From an uncultured Prevotellaceae bacterium (GTDB lineage Bacteria > Bacteroidota > Bacteroidia > Bacteroidales > Bacteroidaceae): a stretch of 64,000 bases of DNA. This document shows, piece after piece, positions 55,443 to 64,000 of the stretch (positions are counted from its first letter, which is position 1; the number at the start of each line of letters is the position of its first letter). Both the position numbers and the translations under genes were made by a program. The stretch lies in contig ONDS01000021.1 of assembly GCA_900316685.1 (NCBI GenBank), positions 1 through 64,000 on the forward strand, in the 5' to 3' direction. A model generated the notes under the pieces. It had not been told where the DNA came from, did no database searches, and saw only the letters and a program-made list of their open reading frames with translations.

Positions 55443-56780
55443 ATGGACGTTGAGAAAATCATGCATTCGCTGGAGCAGAAGCATCCAGGCGAAGCCGAGT
55501 ACTTGCAGGCAGTACGCGAAGTATTGCATTCCGTGAAAGACGTGTACAACCAGCACCCTGAATTTGAGAAAGCCAAACTGATTGAGCGCATGGTGGAGCC
55601 CGAGCGCATCATCACCTTCCGTGTGCCTTGGACCGACGACAAGGGCGAGGTGCATGTGAATTTGGGCTATCGAGTCCAGTTCAACAGTGCCATTGGTCCG
55701 TACAAAGGCGGTTTGCGCTTCCACCCCTCTGTCAACCTGTCCATCCTGAAATTCCTGGGATTCGAGCAAACCTTCAAGAACGCGCTCACCACATTGCCTA
55801 TGGGCGGTGGCAAGGGCGGTAGCGACTTCTCCATCCGCGGTCGCAGCGATGCCGAGGTCATGCGTTTCTGCCAAGCCTTCATGACCGAATTGGTGAAGGT
55901 GATTGGTCCCGACATGGATGTTCCCGCCGGCGACATCGGTGTGGGAGGTCGTGAGATAGGCTATCTCTTCGGCATGTACAAGAAACTGACCCATCAGTGG
56001 AACGGTGTGCTCACCGGCAAGGGTCTGGAATGGGGCGGCAGCCGCATCCGTCCCGAGGCCACCGGTTTCGGAGCCCTGTACTTTGTGAACCAGATGTTGC
56101 AGACGCGCGACATCGACATCAAGGGCAAGACGGTAGCCATCAGCGGTTTCGGCAATGTGGCTTGGGGCGCCGCCACCAAGGCCACCCAGCTGGGTGCCAA
56201 GGTAGTGACCATCAGCGGTCCCGACGGCTATATCTACGATCCCGATGGCATCTGTGGCGAGAAGATCGACTACATGCTTGAACTGCGTGCCTCTGGCAAC
56301 GACATCTGCCAGCCTTATGCCGACGAGTTCCCCGGAGCCAAGTTCATCCCCGGCAAGAAGCCTTGGGAGGTGAAGGTGGACATCGCCCTGCCGTGCGCCA
56401 CTCAGAACGAGCTCAACGGCGACGATGCCGACATGCTGCTCGCCAACAAGCCACTGTGTGTGGCCGAAGTGTCGAACATGGGTTGCACCGCCGAGGCAGC
56501 TGAGAAGTTCGTAGCCGCCAAGATGCTGTTCGCTCCCGGCAAGGCCGTGAATGCCGGTGGTGTGGCCACTTCTGGTCTGGAGATGACGCAGAACTCCATG
56601 CGTCTGAGCTGGAGCGAGCAGGAAGTGGACGAGAAGCTGCACTATATCATGCATTCCATCCACGAGGCATGTGTGAAGTACGGCAAGCAGGCCGATGGCT
56701 ACATCGACTATGTAAAGGGTGCCAACATTGCCGGTTTCATGAAGGTGGCCAACGCCATGATGTCCCAGGGCATCGTATAG
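55443..56780 (+). CDS. gdhA: NADP-type glutamate dehydrogenase
   Basis: This 445-residue hexameric enzyme joins 2-oxoglutarate and ammonia to glutamate and is a main ammonia-assimilation route in Bacteroidota. Motifs include the substrate site PYKGGLRFHPSVN, the catalytic Lys in LPMGGGKGGSDF (about residue 127), PAGDIGVGGREIGYL (about 163), and the Rossmann glycines in VAISGFGNVAWGAA (about 232). Length is that of the short NADP form (GdhA). It has its own promoter and a clear terminator. Confidence 0.95.
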   Translation: MDVEKIMHSLEQKHPGEAEYLQAVREVLHSVKDVYNQHPEFEKAKLIERMVEPERIITFRVPWTDDKGEVHVNLGYRVQFNSAIGPYKGGLRFHPSVNLSILKFLGFEQTFKNALTTLPMGGGKGGSDFSIRGRSDAEVMRFCQAFMTELVKVIGPDMDVPAGDIGVGGREIGYLFGMYKKLTHQWNGVLTGKGLEWGGSRIRPEATGFGALYFVNQMLQTRDIDIKGKTVAISGFGNVAWGAATKATQLGAKVVTISGPDGYIYDPDGICGEKIDYMLELRASGNDICQPYADEFPGAKFIPGKKPWEVKVDIALPCATQNELNGDDADMLLANKPLCVAEVSNMGCTAEAAEKFVAAKMLFAPGKAVNAGGVATSGLEMTQNSMRLSWSEQEVDEKLHYIMHSIHEACVKYGKQADGYIDYVKGANIAGFMKVANAMMSQGIV

Positions 56781-56823
56781 ACCCATCGCCCCGTTTTTCA
56801 GCATGTTTTGTTAAAAATGGTTC

Positions 56824-56853
56824 GGGATGCACCGCTTGGTGCATCCCGTTTTT
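56824..56853 (+). terminator. Terminator of gdhA
   Basis: GGGATGCACC (56824-56833) pairs with GGTGCATCCC (56838-56847), then GTTTTT. Its stem repeats the core of the rplQ terminator at 58411-58438. Confidence 0.9.
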
Positions 56854-57008
56854 AGGTGTTGCCGGTTGCCCTCCATCACGAGGTCGTCGATGCAGCCCCG
56901 GGTGGTGAGGGAACCGTCTTACGCATCATCGATAAGTTCATAGTTTTGTCGTGAATGTCAATATGGGTGAGCAATTTACGAATTCTGATTTATCATAATC
57001 ATAGTAGC

Positions 57009-57212
57009 TCACATGCCAATAGTATTTTTTGTTAGGCCGCTACACACTCCATGCACATAGTCTTCATATTCTTTACCTTTTCCCTTGAGAATAAAAGTTT
57101 GATTTCCATTCTCTGCATCAGAAGAAACGATGACCTCACATTCATACTCCTTACCCACCTGTTCCGGCATGAAAGTAACATCGAACGTTTTCCTTGTCAG
57201 CGGCTTTTATAG
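57009..57212 (-). pseudogene. C-terminal fragment of a choice-of-anchor D-type protein
   Basis: Read leftward this gives KTFDVTFMPEQVGKEYEC, then VIVSSDAENGNQTFILKGKG and about 20 further residues to TGA at 57009. That is one immunoglobulin-like repeat of the choice-of-anchor D/HYDIN type. A stop codon lies directly upstream (about 57213) and there is no start or signal, so only a remnant remains. The rest of the 56854-57292 gap shows no gene. Confidence 0.6.
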
Positions 57213-57292
57213 ACGAATCAGGATAATAGAAAACCCGAAAGGAAGGCAGGTCATCTGTCATCCTCTCGGGGTAAAGAATCCACGGCAAGGGG

Positions 57293-58123
57293 TTACTTGC
57301 GCCGTGTGGTGATGGAGAACTCGGTGACTCCCGACATGGCCTGTCCGCCCTGGAGCACGGAGAGACAGAAGGTGGCGTTGCCATCCTTCAGCTTGCCTGC
57401 TTTGACCATGGCCGTATAGCGGATGGCGGCGCCCGGTGCGAGGCTCTCCACATGGACGGAGGGTGAGATGTAGATGCGCTTATTGCCCGAGGCCTCGACC
57501 ACGGTGGGCTGGAGGTCGTAGAGCGTCTGGTTAGACGTGTTGACCACCTCGAAAATCACCTTCGACAATTCGTTCGACCGAAGTACATTGTCGTAGTTGT
57601 CGTCGACGAAGCGCGGATTGCGTATCTCAATCTGCGGATTGTAGGAATAATCGCCCATGTCGTAGCTCGAGGAGGCGGGAATCATGGTACGTGCCGGCGA
57701 AGCGGAATAGTCGCCAGTGTAATCGGTGCTGCCGAAATCGTAAATACGGTCGTCGTATTGGCCGTTGCTGTCATACCCGCTGTTGTCGTAGCCGCCGCCG
57801 TAACGCGAATCGTCGCGCTGCTGCTGTTGGCGATGTTCGCGGCGCTCCATACGGTCCTGACGGCGCTGTTCATAACGCTCCTCAATACGCTGCTCGCGCT
57901 TTTGGTCGGCTGCCGACCCAATGGCTCCACCCACGATGGCACCACCCGCCATACCGATGATGGTACCTATGTCGCTGCCTCGATGCCCACCGGAGATGCC
58001 ACCGATGGCCGAGCCGAGGATAGATCCGAGCGTGGAACCCGTGTAGGCTCCCGCTCCAGTGTATGTGCCACACCCTGCAAGCAAGAGGGCGCCACAGACT
58101 GTCAAAACGAAGATTTTTTTCAT
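57293..58123 (-). CDS. Glycine-zipper lipoprotein
   Basis: This 276-residue protein has a lipobox LLAGC (Cys18). A glycine-zipper membrane-inserting segment spans residues about 28-72 (GSTLGSILGSAIGGISGG and GTIIGMAGGAIVGGAIGS). A long Arg/Glu/Gln-rich charged stretch follows (about 75-105), then a Tyr/Asp/Gly linker. The C-terminal domain (about 175-272) looks like a small beta-sandwich (VIFEVVNTSNQTLYDLQP). It is probably an outer-membrane or periplasmic structural lipoprotein; the function is not known. A well-formed promoter precedes it. Confidence 0.83.
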   Translation of the reverse strand: MKKIFVLTVCGALLLAGCGTYTGAGAYTGSTLGSILGSAIGGISGGHRGSDIGTIIGMAGGAIVGGAIGSAADQKREQRIEERYEQRRQDRMERREHRQQQQRDDSRYGGGYDNSGYDSNGQYDDRIYDFGSTDYTGDYSASPARTMIPASSSYDMGDYSYNPQIEIRNPRFVDDNYDNVLRSNELSKVIFEVVNTSNQTLYDLQPTVVEASGNKRIYISPSVHVESLAPGAAIRYTAMVKAGKLKDGNATFCLSVLQGGQAMSGVTEFSITTRRK

Positions 58124-58146
58124 ACGTGCTATGTTTTTATTCGTTG

Positions 58147-58177
58147 CAAATATAATTTATTTTAGTGAAAAGAGCAA
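58147..58177 (-). promoter_or_regulatory. Promoter of the glycine-zipper lipoprotein
   Basis: TTG (minus, 58175-58177) and TATATTTG (58147-58154) are 20 bases apart. The transcript should start about 58140. Confidence 0.7.
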
Positions 58178-58309
58178 GAAAGAGAGGCCATAATCATCGT
58201 ATTTTGTAACATAACGAAGGTGAAGGCCGCATTTCATCACTGCAAAATTATGAAGAAAACGACAAATAATATCGGGAAAAACCCGAAAAGGAGATAGGGG
58301 AAACCCTAT

Positions 58310-58385
58310 AGAATGTTGAGTGTTTAGTGTTTAGTGTTGAGTGATGATGGTGGAGGGTGGAGGGTTGAGGGTTGAGGGGTGTTTC
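58310..58385. repeat. GTTTAGTG / GGGTTGAG word array
   Basis: Degenerate tandem words (GTTGAGTGTTTAGTG, then GGAGGGTGGAGGGTTGAG) follow the end of the ribosomal operon. They share words with the hairpin at 35131-35177. Confidence 0.75.
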
Positions 58386-58401
58386 GTGATGAGAGGTGAG
58401 A

Positions 58402-58438
58402 AGAAAAAAGAAGGGATGCACCATTGTGTGCATCCCTT
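58402..58438 (-). terminator. Terminator of the ribosomal protein/rpoA operon
   Basis: Read leftward, AAGGGATGCAC and GTGCATCCCTT (58411-58421 with 58428-58438) form an 11-base stem followed by a T-rich tract. It marks the 3' end of the operon after rplQ. Confidence 0.88.
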
Positions 58439-58461
58439 CTATATGACAAGCATGAGCGGTA

Positions 58462-58965
58462 TTATTCAGCCTTTGCCTCTTCGGCTTTCTCCTCGGTAGC
58501 GGGAGCCTCGGCCACGGGAGCCTCAGCTGCGGGAGCCTCGGTCTTGGCGCCGGAACGGCGGCTACGACGGGTTTTCTTGGCAGCCTTGGCAGTCTTGGCC
58601 ATGTTCTCATCGAAGTCGACGAGCTCAATGAAGCACATCTGTGCGGCATCACCCTGACGGAAACCGAGTTTGATGATACGTGTATAGCCACCTGGACGGT
58701 CGCCCACCTTCTCGGCGATGTTGGAGAAGAGCTCGGTTACGGCATACTTGTTCTGGAGATAGCGGAAGACCACGCGTCGCGAGCTGGTGGTGTCTTCCTT
58801 GCAACGGGTGATCAGGGGCTCGACATATTTCTTGAGCGCCTTGGCCTTTGCGAGAGTCGTAGTGATTCTTTTGTGCTCGATCAGGGAGATAGCCATATTC
58901 GCGAGCATGGCGTGTCTGTGGTCAGCAGTACGGCTCAGATGGTTGAATTTCTTATTATGTCTCAT
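58462..58965 (-). CDS. rplQ: Ribosomal protein L17 with Ala/Glu-rich tail
   Basis: This 167-residue large-subunit protein has the conserved L17 core in residues 1-120 ([20 protein letters not shown], then [20 protein letters not shown]). A 45-residue low-complexity extension follows, a basic patch and then repeats of [12 protein letters not shown]. Bacterial L17 is usually about 120-130 residues; such tails occur in Bacteroidota. Last gene of the operon, directly before the terminator. Confidence 0.96.
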   Translation of the reverse strand: MRHNKKFNHLSRTADHRHAMLANMAISLIEHKRITTTLAKAKALKKYVEPLITRCKEDTTSSRRVVFRYLQNKYAVTELFSNIAEKVGDRPGGYTRIIKLGFRQGDAAQMCFIELVDFDENMAKTAKAAKKTRRSRRSGAKTEAPAAEAPVAEAPATEEKAEEAKAE

Positions 58966-58973
58966 TACTTCTA

Positions 58974-59966
58974 TTACTCTTGATTTAATTTATATTTGCT
59001 GATATCGGTTCCAAACGACAGATTCAGACTCTCGAGCAAATCATCAAGCTCAGAAAGCGATTTCTTGCCGAAGTTGCGGAACTTGAGCAGGTCGGTCTTG
59101 TTGTACTGCACGAGGTCGCCGAGTGTTTCCACATCAGCCGCCTTGAGGCAGTTAAGGGCACGTACCGAGAGGTTCATGTCGACAAGACGCTGCTTGAGCA
59201 GCTGACGCATGTGGAGCACCTCCTCGTCGAATTCCTGGTTGCCATCGACTTCCGGGTTTTCGAGTGTTATCTTCTCATCGCTGAAGAGCATGAAATGATA
59301 GATGAGAATCTTGGCGGCTTCCTTGAGCGCGTCCTTCGGGTGAATGGAACCATCCGTAGTGACTTCGAGCACGAGCTTGTCGTAGTCGGTTTTCTGCTCG
59401 ACACGATAAGGCTCGACCGAATATTTCACGTTGCGGATAGGGGTGTAGATAGAATCGATTGGAATGACGTTGACATCGGTGCAGAACGCCCTATTCTCGT
59501 CGGCGGGCACATAGCCACGACCCTTGTTGATAGTGATGTCTATTTGCATCAATGCCTTGGGCTCTAAATGACAAATCACCAAATCAGGGTTTAACACTTC
59601 AAATCCAGTCAGATACTTTCCAATATCTCCTGCCTTGAACTCCGTGGAATTCTCGACTGTGATACTCACTTTATCGTACTCGAATTCTTCTACTACTTGT
59701 TTGAACCTCACTTGCTTGAGATTCAAAATAATATTGGTGACATCCTCCTTGACGCCAGGCACTGAAGAGAACTCATGTTCAACACCGCTGATCTTGACGG
59801 TATTGATGGCGAACCCCTCAAGCGACGAAAGCAGAATGCGACGGAGCGAGTTGCCGATGGTGACACCGAAACCCGGTTCCAAGGGACGGAATTCGAACTT
59901 GCCGAATTTCTCGTCAGCCTCCAACATTACAACTTTGTCAGGTTTTTGAAATGCTAATATCGCCAT
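58974..59966 (-). CDS. rpoA: RNA polymerase alpha subunit
   Basis: This 330-residue protein has the N-terminal assembly domain ([20 protein letters not shown], about 32-51) and the C-terminal DNA/activator-binding domain (about 255-320, [16 protein letters not shown], then [13 protein letters not shown]). It nucleates RNA polymerase and receives activator signals. Standard length. It sits between rpsD and rplQ with gaps of 8-11 bases. Confidence 0.97.
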   Translation of the reverse strand: MAILAFQKPDKVVMLEADEKFGKFEFRPLEPGFGVTIGNSLRRILLSSLEGFAINTVKISGVEHEFSSVPGVKEDVTNIILNLKQVRFKQVVEEFEYDKVSITVENSTEFKAGDIGKYLTGFEVLNPDLVICHLEPKALMQIDITINKGRGYVPADENRAFCTDVNVIPIDSIYTPIRNVKYSVEPYRVEQKTDYDKLVLEVTTDGSIHPKDALKEAAKILIYHFMLFSDEKITLENPEVDGNQEFDEEVLHMRQLLKQRLVDMNLSVRALNCLKAADVETLGDLVQYNKTDLLKFRNFGKKSLSELDDLLESLNLSFGTDISKYKLNQE

Positions 59967-59977
59967 TAACTTAATGA

Positions 59978-60583
59978 TTATTTAGAGTACAACTCAACGA
60001 TTAACTGTTCCTTAATATTCTCTGGAATGTCTGCTCTGTCGGGTTTGTGTAAGTACTTCCCGCTCTTTGAGTTTTCGTCCCATTCGATCCAGGGATACTT
60101 GCTGTGGTTGAATCCAGCGAGTGCGGCCTCAATGACTTCGAGCGATTTTGCCTTTTCTCTCACGCCGACCACTTGTCCAGGTTTGACGGAATAAGAAGGA
60201 ATGTTAACCACGTTGCCGTCGACGACGATATGCTTGTGGGAGACGAGCTGACGAGCAGCTGCCCTCGTGGGAGCGATACCGAGGCGGAAGACCACGTTGT
60301 CGAGTCGGCTCTCAAGGTTCTGGAGCAGCACCTCGCCGGTGATGCCTTCAGCCTTGGCTGCAGCCTCAAACATATTCCTGAATTGGCGCTCGAGCACACC
60401 ATAGGTATACTTAGCCTTTTGCTTCTCTGCCAACATGATAGCGTATTCCGACTGTTTGCGGCGACGGTTGTTACCATGCTGTCCGGGAGGGAAGTTCCTC
60501 CGGGACAAAACTTTGTCGGCGCCGAAGATGGGCTCACCAAAACGACGCGCAATTTTTGATTTCGGTCCTATATATCTTGCCAT
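59978..60583 (-). CDS. rpsD: Ribosomal protein S4
   Basis: This 201-residue small-subunit assembly protein binds 16S rRNA. The S4 RNA-binding domain is clear ([20 protein letters not shown], about residues 90-109, then [20 protein letters not shown]). In E. coli S4 also represses its own operon; no such site can be seen here. Lies between rpsK and rpoA. Confidence 0.97.
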   Translation of the reverse strand: MARYIGPKSKIARRFGEPIFGADKVLSRRNFPPGQHGNNRRRKQSEYAIMLAEKQKAKYTYGVLERQFRNMFEAAAKAEGITGEVLLQNLESRLDNVVFRLGIAPTRAAARQLVSHKHIVVDGNVVNIPSYSVKPGQVVGVREKAKSLEVIEAALAGFNHSKYPWIEWDENSKSGKYLHKPDRADIPENIKEQLIVELYSK

Positions 60584-60619
60584 AGTATAAATAATATTTT
60601 TAATGTAAGGGAATGGTTA

Positions 60620-61009
60620 TTACACGCGGCGGCGTTTGGGAGGACGGCAGCCATTGTGCGGCAGCGGCGTGACATCGATGATCTCGATGACGTCGATACC
60701 TGCGCCATGGATGGCGCGGATGGCCGATTCACGACCGTTGCCCGGTCCCTTCACATAAGCCTTGACCTTTCTCAGGCCGAGGTCGTAAGCCACTTTGGCG
60801 CAATCCTCGGCAGCCATCTGTGCGGCGTAGGGAGTGTTCTTTTTCGAGCCACGGAATCCCATCTTGCCAGCAGACGACCAAGAGATGACTTGGCCCTCGC
60901 TGTTGGCCAGGGAAACGATGATATTATTGAAAGAGCTGTGCACATGGAGCTGTCCCATGGCATCAACCTTAACGTTTCTTTTCTTAGAAGCGACTGTTTT
61001 CTTTGCCAT
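60620..61009 (-). CDS. rpsK: Ribosomal protein S11
   Basis: This 129-residue small-subunit platform protein has the conserved segments [15 protein letters not shown] and [20 protein letters not shown]. The end, [13 protein letters not shown], is the standard S11 terminus. Located between rpsM and rpsD. Confidence 0.97.
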   Translation of the reverse strand: MAKKTVASKKRNVKVDAMGQLHVHSSFNNIIVSLANSEGQVISWSSAGKMGFRGSKKNTPYAAQMAAEDCAKVAYDLGLRKVKAYVKGPGNGRESAIRAIHGAGIDVIEIIDVTPLPHNGCRPPKRRRV

Positions 61010-61032
61010 AATGATAGTTTCCTTTCTACTGT

Positions 61033-61413
61033 TTACTTAGTTGCCTTTTTCTTGTTAGCCACAGTCTTCTTCTTACCTTTCCTGGTACGAGCGTTGTTCT
61101 TGGTGCTCTGTCCACGTACGGGAAGACCGTTACGATGCCTTACGCCACGATAGCAGCCGATGTCCATGAGGCGCTTGATGTTCATCTGGATTTCCGACCT
61201 GAGGTCGCCTTCCACCTTAAATTCAGCGCCGATGATTTCACGGATCTTGGCTGCCTGGTCGTCAGTCCACTCATTTACCTTGAGTGCACGGTCAACGCCC
61301 GCCTTATCCAATATCTTTGCTGAACTACTTCGACCTATACCGTAGATATAAGTCAATGCGATTTCGCCACGCTTGTTCTGGGGCAAATCTACTCCAACAA
61401 TTCTTATTGCCAT
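61033..61413 (-). CDS. rpsM: Ribosomal protein S13
   Basis: This 126-residue small-subunit head protein contacts the P-site tRNA and the 50S subunit. It has the N-terminal [20 protein letters not shown] and the C-terminal [20 protein letters not shown] motifs followed by a Lys-rich tail. Sits between rpmJ and rpsK. Confidence 0.97.
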   Translation of the reverse strand: MAIRIVGVDLPQNKRGEIALTYIYGIGRSSSAKILDKAGVDRALKVNEWTDDQAAKIREIIGAEFKVEGDLRSEIQMNIKRLMDIGCYRGVRHRNGLPVRGQSTKNNARTRKGKKKTVANKKKATK

Positions 61414-61448
61414 TTTGTTTTGATAAATAAAAAAATTAAATACTTAGA

Positions 61449-61565
61449 TCAACCCTGACGTAATTTGTACTTGGGATTTTTCTTGTTGATGACGAACAGC
61501 CTACCTTTTCTTCTTACGATTTTGCAATCGGGTGTCCGTTTCTTTAATGATGCTCTTGTCTTCAT
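61449..61565 (-). CDS. rpmJ: Ribosomal protein L36
   Basis: This 38-codon gene reads [20 protein letters not shown] then [18 protein letters not shown]. It keeps the overall L36 pattern. The usual zinc-binding set (CxxC...C...H) is reduced to one Cys, so this is the zinc-free form. It fills the gap between infA and rpsM in the conserved operon order. Confidence 0.95.
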   Translation of the reverse strand: MKTRASLKKRTPDCKIVRRKGRLFVINKKNPKYKLRQG

Positions 61566-61578
61566 ATCTGATAAAGGA

Positions 61579-61797
61579 TTATTTGTATCTGAACACGATT
61601 CGTCCCTTGGTGAGATCGTAGGGACTCATCTCCACCTTCACCTTGTCGCCCGGCAGTATCTTGATGTAGTGCATGCGCATCTTGCCCGATATATGGGCGG
61701 TGATTTTCACACCGTTTTCAAGTTCCACCCTGAACATGGCGTTGGAGAGCGCCTCGAGAATCGTTCCATCCTGCTCGATAGCAGATTGTTTTGCCAT
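61579..61797 (-). CDS. infA: Translation initiation factor IF-1
   Basis: This 72-residue S1/OB-fold protein blocks the A site during initiation. It has [20 protein letters not shown] and the hallmark [18 protein letters not shown], ending [12 protein letters not shown]. Lies between map and rpmJ, with a 12-base gap to map. Confidence 0.97.
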   Translation of the reverse strand: MAKQSAIEQDGTILEALSNAMFRVELENGVKITAHISGKMRMHYIKILPGDKVKVEMSPYDLTKGRIVFRYK

Positions 61798-61809
61798 AGT
61801 GCTTGTGCT

Positions 61810-62601
61810 TTATTTTTTGTCGTTTTCGATATACTCAAAGGAAGAGAGGATTTCAGCCTCGCCTTTTCTCACCGCTATGGTGTGTTCGAAGTGTGCCGCC
61901 GGTTTGCCGTCGCGTGTGCGGATGGTCCACCGGTCTTCGTCGAGCACCACTTGCCTGTCGCCCATGGTAATCATCGGTTCGATGGCGATGCACATGCCCG
62001 CCTTGAGCAGCGGTCCGTTGCCCCGACGCCCGTAGTTGGGCACCTGAGGGTCTTCGTGCATCTTCCGGCCGATGCCATGACCGGTGAGTTCCCTGACCAC
62101 CCCATAGCCTGCCGACTCGCAGTAGTCCTGCACCGCCGAACCGATATCGCCTACGTGGCGTCCGGCCTTGGCGTTGTCGATGCCGGTGTAGAGCGCCTCC
62201 TTGGTGCGCTGAAGCAGTTGAGCCACCTCGGGTGTCACCTCGCCCACCGTGAAGGTATAGGCTGAGTCGCCGTTGTAGCCGTTGAGCAACGTGCCGCAGT
62301 CGACGGAAATGATGTCGCCCTCTTTGAGCACCGTCTTCTCGTCGGGTATGCCATGCACCACCACATCGTTGACCGAGGTGCAGATGCTGGCGGGAAAGGG
62401 AGCCCCATAGGGATTGGGGAAGTTGAGGAAAGTAGGCACAGCCCCGTGGTCCCTGATAAACTCATCGGCAATCCTGTCGAGTTGCTTGGTGGAGACCCCG
62501 GGCTGGATATGTTTCGCCAATTCGGCAAGCGTGAGACCGACGAGTCGGTTCGCTTGCCTCATCAGCTCAATTTCGTCTTCCGTCTTGAGGAATATCTTCA
62601 T
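61810..62601 (-). CDS. map: Methionine aminopeptidase type I
   Basis: This 263-residue metalloenzyme removes the initiator Met from new proteins. The metal ligands of the pita-bread fold are visible: Asp in ISVDCGTLLNGYNGD, Asp in GYNGDSAYTF, His in LTGHGIGRKMHEDP, Glu in AIEPMITMGD, and a last Glu in AHFEHTIAV. Type I, without extensions. It follows secY by 14 bases. Confidence 0.96.
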   Translation of the reverse strand: MKIFLKTEDEIELMRQANRLVGLTLAELAKHIQPGVSTKQLDRIADEFIRDHGAVPTFLNFPNPYGAPFPASICTSVNDVVVHGIPDEKTVLKEGDIISVDCGTLLNGYNGDSAYTFTVGEVTPEVAQLLQRTKEALYTGIDNAKAGRHVGDIGSAVQDYCESAGYGVVRELTGHGIGRKMHEDPQVPNYGRRGNGPLLKAGMCIAIEPMITMGDRQVVLDEDRWTIRTRDGKPAAHFEHTIAVRKGEAEILSSFEYIENDKK

Positions 62602-62615
62602 TCCGCGTTGCGAAA

Positions 62616-63950
62616 TTATTTCTTGACGTCAGCGTTGCGTGTATGTCCCGGTGTGAGCAGTCCCTCATAATGACGCATCATGAGGTAGCTCTGTATCTGC
62701 TGCAAGGTGTCGATGACCACACCCACGAGGATGAGGAGCGACGTACCACCGAAGAACTGAGCGAAGCCCTGCTGCACATTGAGCAGTCCCGCCAAAGCCG
62801 GCATGATAGCGATGAAGGCGATGAAGAGCGAACCCGGCAGGGTGATTCTCGACATGACGGTGTCGATATACTCAGCTGTCGGCTTGCCAGGTTTGACACC
62901 CGGGATGAAGCCGTTGTTGCGCTTCATGTCCTCAGCCATCTGCGTGGGATTGAGCGTTATGGCCGTATAGAAATAAGTGAACGCGATGATGAGCACGGCA
63001 AAGATGATGTTGTAGAGCAGGCTCGTGTGATCCATGAGCGACCGCATCACATAACTGGTGCTGTCGGAAGAATACTGCACGATGGCCAGCGGTATGAACA
63101 TCAGGGCCTGTGCGAAGATGATAGGCATCACGTTGGCTGCGAACAGCTTGAGCGGGATATACTGCCTTGCACCTCCGTAGGTCTTATTGCCTTGCACTCT
63201 CCTTGCATACTGCACGGGCACCTTGCGCACGCCCTGCACGAGCACGATGGCTGCGCAAACGACGGCGAAGAGTATGAGTATCTCGATGATGAACATGACG
63301 AGACCGCCACCGGTGATGGCCGTGAAGCGCGAGGTCACCTCCTGGAAGAAAGCCTGGGGCAGACGAGCGATGATACCGATCATGATGATGAGCGATATAC
63401 CATTGCCTACGCCCTTGTCGGTGATACGCTCACCGAGCCAGAGGATGAACATCGAGCCAGCTGCCAGGATGATGGTGGCCGGAATCATGAACACCGACCA
63501 GGATATGCCCGAGGCGAGGGCACCGCCCGACTGCATCTTCAGGTTGATGAGGTAAGAGGGAGCCTGGAAGAGAAGGATGGCCACGGTAAGGATACGCGTA
63601 TACCAATTGATCTTTTTCCGTCCGCTCTCGCCCTCGCGCTGCATTTTCTGGAAGTAAGGCACTGCCACTGCCAGCAACTGCATGACGATCGACGCCGAGA
63701 TGTAGGGCATGATACCCAATGCGAAGATGGAAGCGTTAGAGAAGGCGCCACCGGAGAACATATCGAGCAGCGACATAAGTCCCCCTTCGGTCTGTGACTG
63801 CAAGTTTTCCAACTGTGTCGGGTCGATGCCCGGCAGTACGACGAAGGATCCGAAACGATATATCGCCGTGAAGAGGATGGTGATGAGGATTCGCTGGCGC
63901 AAATCCTCCACCTTCCATATGTTCTTCAGTGTCTCAATAAACTTTTTCAT
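62616..63950 (-). CDS. secY: Protein translocase subunit SecY
   Basis: This 444-residue inner-membrane channel protein has about ten spans and forms the Sec pore with SecE and SecG. Characteristic stretches are ALGIMPYISASIVMQLL (helix 2), RRVQGNKTYGGARQYIPLKL (cytoplasmic loop before helix 7) and NNGFIPGVKPGKPTAEYI. Operon position after rplO is the conserved one. Confidence 0.97.
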   Translation of the reverse strand: MKKFIETLKNIWKVEDLRQRILITILFTAIYRFGSFVVLPGIDPTQLENLQSQTEGGLMSLLDMFSGGAFSNASIFALGIMPYISASIVMQLLAVAVPYFQKMQREGESGRKKINWYTRILTVAILLFQAPSYLINLKMQSGGALASGISWSVFMIPATIILAAGSMFILWLGERITDKGVGNGISLIIMIGIIARLPQAFFQEVTSRFTAITGGGLVMFIIEILILFAVVCAAIVLVQGVRKVPVQYARRVQGNKTYGGARQYIPLKLFAANVMPIIFAQALMFIPLAIVQYSSDSTSYVMRSLMDHTSLLYNIIFAVLIIAFTYFYTAITLNPTQMAEDMKRNNGFIPGVKPGKPTAEYIDTVMSRITLPGSLFIAFIAIMPALAGLLNVQQGFAQFFGGTSLLILVGVVIDTLQQIQSYLMMRHYEGLLTPGHTRNADVKK

Positions 63951-63955
63951 TTACC

Positions 63956-64000
63956 TTAGATAATTGTTATGTTACCACCTGCTGCTTTGATAGCCTCTTC
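63956..64000 (-). CDS. rplO: Ribosomal protein L15, C-terminal end (cut by window edge)
   Basis: Only the last 14 codons are inside the window: EEAIKAAGGNITII followed by TAA. This is the usual L15 C-terminus, and the gene precedes secY in the conserved order. The stop is 5 bases before the secY start. Confidence 0.85.
   Translation of the reverse strand, partial: EEAIKAAGGNITII

Noticed and set aside
57130..57312. A 60-codon plus-strand frame after gdhA
   Set aside because: It is antisense to the immunoglobulin-like fragment and has no promoter.

Overview
The window looks like the chromosome of a Prevotella-type member of the Bacteroidota. Three things point there. Most genes have no Shine-Dalgarno but carry a Bacteroidota -7 box (TAnnTTTG), often with a TTG about 20 bases upstream. 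Secreted proteins end in gliding/Por-type sorting tails. A xylan cluster has the same gene content as the xyn cluster known from rumen Prevotella bryantii (xynR, E, D, A, B, F). No rRNA, tRNA, CRISPR array or transposase was recognised.

Layout. 0.3-8 kb: an RluA-type pseudouridine synthase, a strongly structured RNA or leader, a 1770-residue BspA-like leucine-rich-repeat surface protein and a small companion protein. 8-12.3 kb: a DUF1016/PD-(D/E)XK nuclease behind a frameshifted HTH gene, D-lactate dehydrogenase, a small secreted protein and a pyridoxamine kinase. 12.4-17.3 kb: a glycan-related run of CE1-like esterase, GH3 glycosidase (signal-peptide codons one base out of frame) and CapA-like lipoprotein. 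17.4-19.6 kb: a Big2 lipoprotein, then a scar holding a decayed copy of the pnp 3' end fused to the C-terminal half of a paralogous lipoprotein. 19.7-27.8 kb: a three-gene minus-strand cassette of vWA protein, tubulin-superfamily GTPase and a large membrane protein with a complete papain-type triad. 28-30.3 kb: pnp, with an apparent in-frame deletion in its S1 domain.

30.7-37.4 kb: a thioredoxin-fold lipoprotein without the CxxC cysteines, a perfect 93-bp tandem duplication, a DUF3160 protein and other secreted proteins. 37.5-52.1 kb: xylan utilisation. The minus arm is hybrid two-component regulator, GH67, GH35-like enzyme and a TPR regulator that looks 5'-truncated. The divergent plus arm is SGNH esterase, GPH symporter, GH10 xylanase and GH43 enzyme. 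52.1-58.1 kb: a candidate small RNA, a receiver/PEP-binding fusion, gdhA, a gene fragment and a glycine-zipper lipoprotein. 58.4-64 kb: the end of the large ribosomal operon (rplO, secY, map, infA, rpmJ, rpsM, rpsK, rpsD, rpoA, rplQ), running on the minus strand.

The best candidate for an undescribed system is the vWA/tubulin-like/papain cassette. It lies between an intact pnp and a diverged partial copy of the pnp 3' end in the same orientation, which suggests it arrived as a block. The xylan genes form a coherent pathway: secreted xylanase and esterase cut and deacetylate xylan, the symporter imports xylo-oligosaccharides, GH43 and GH67 finish them, and the hybrid sensor controls both arms.
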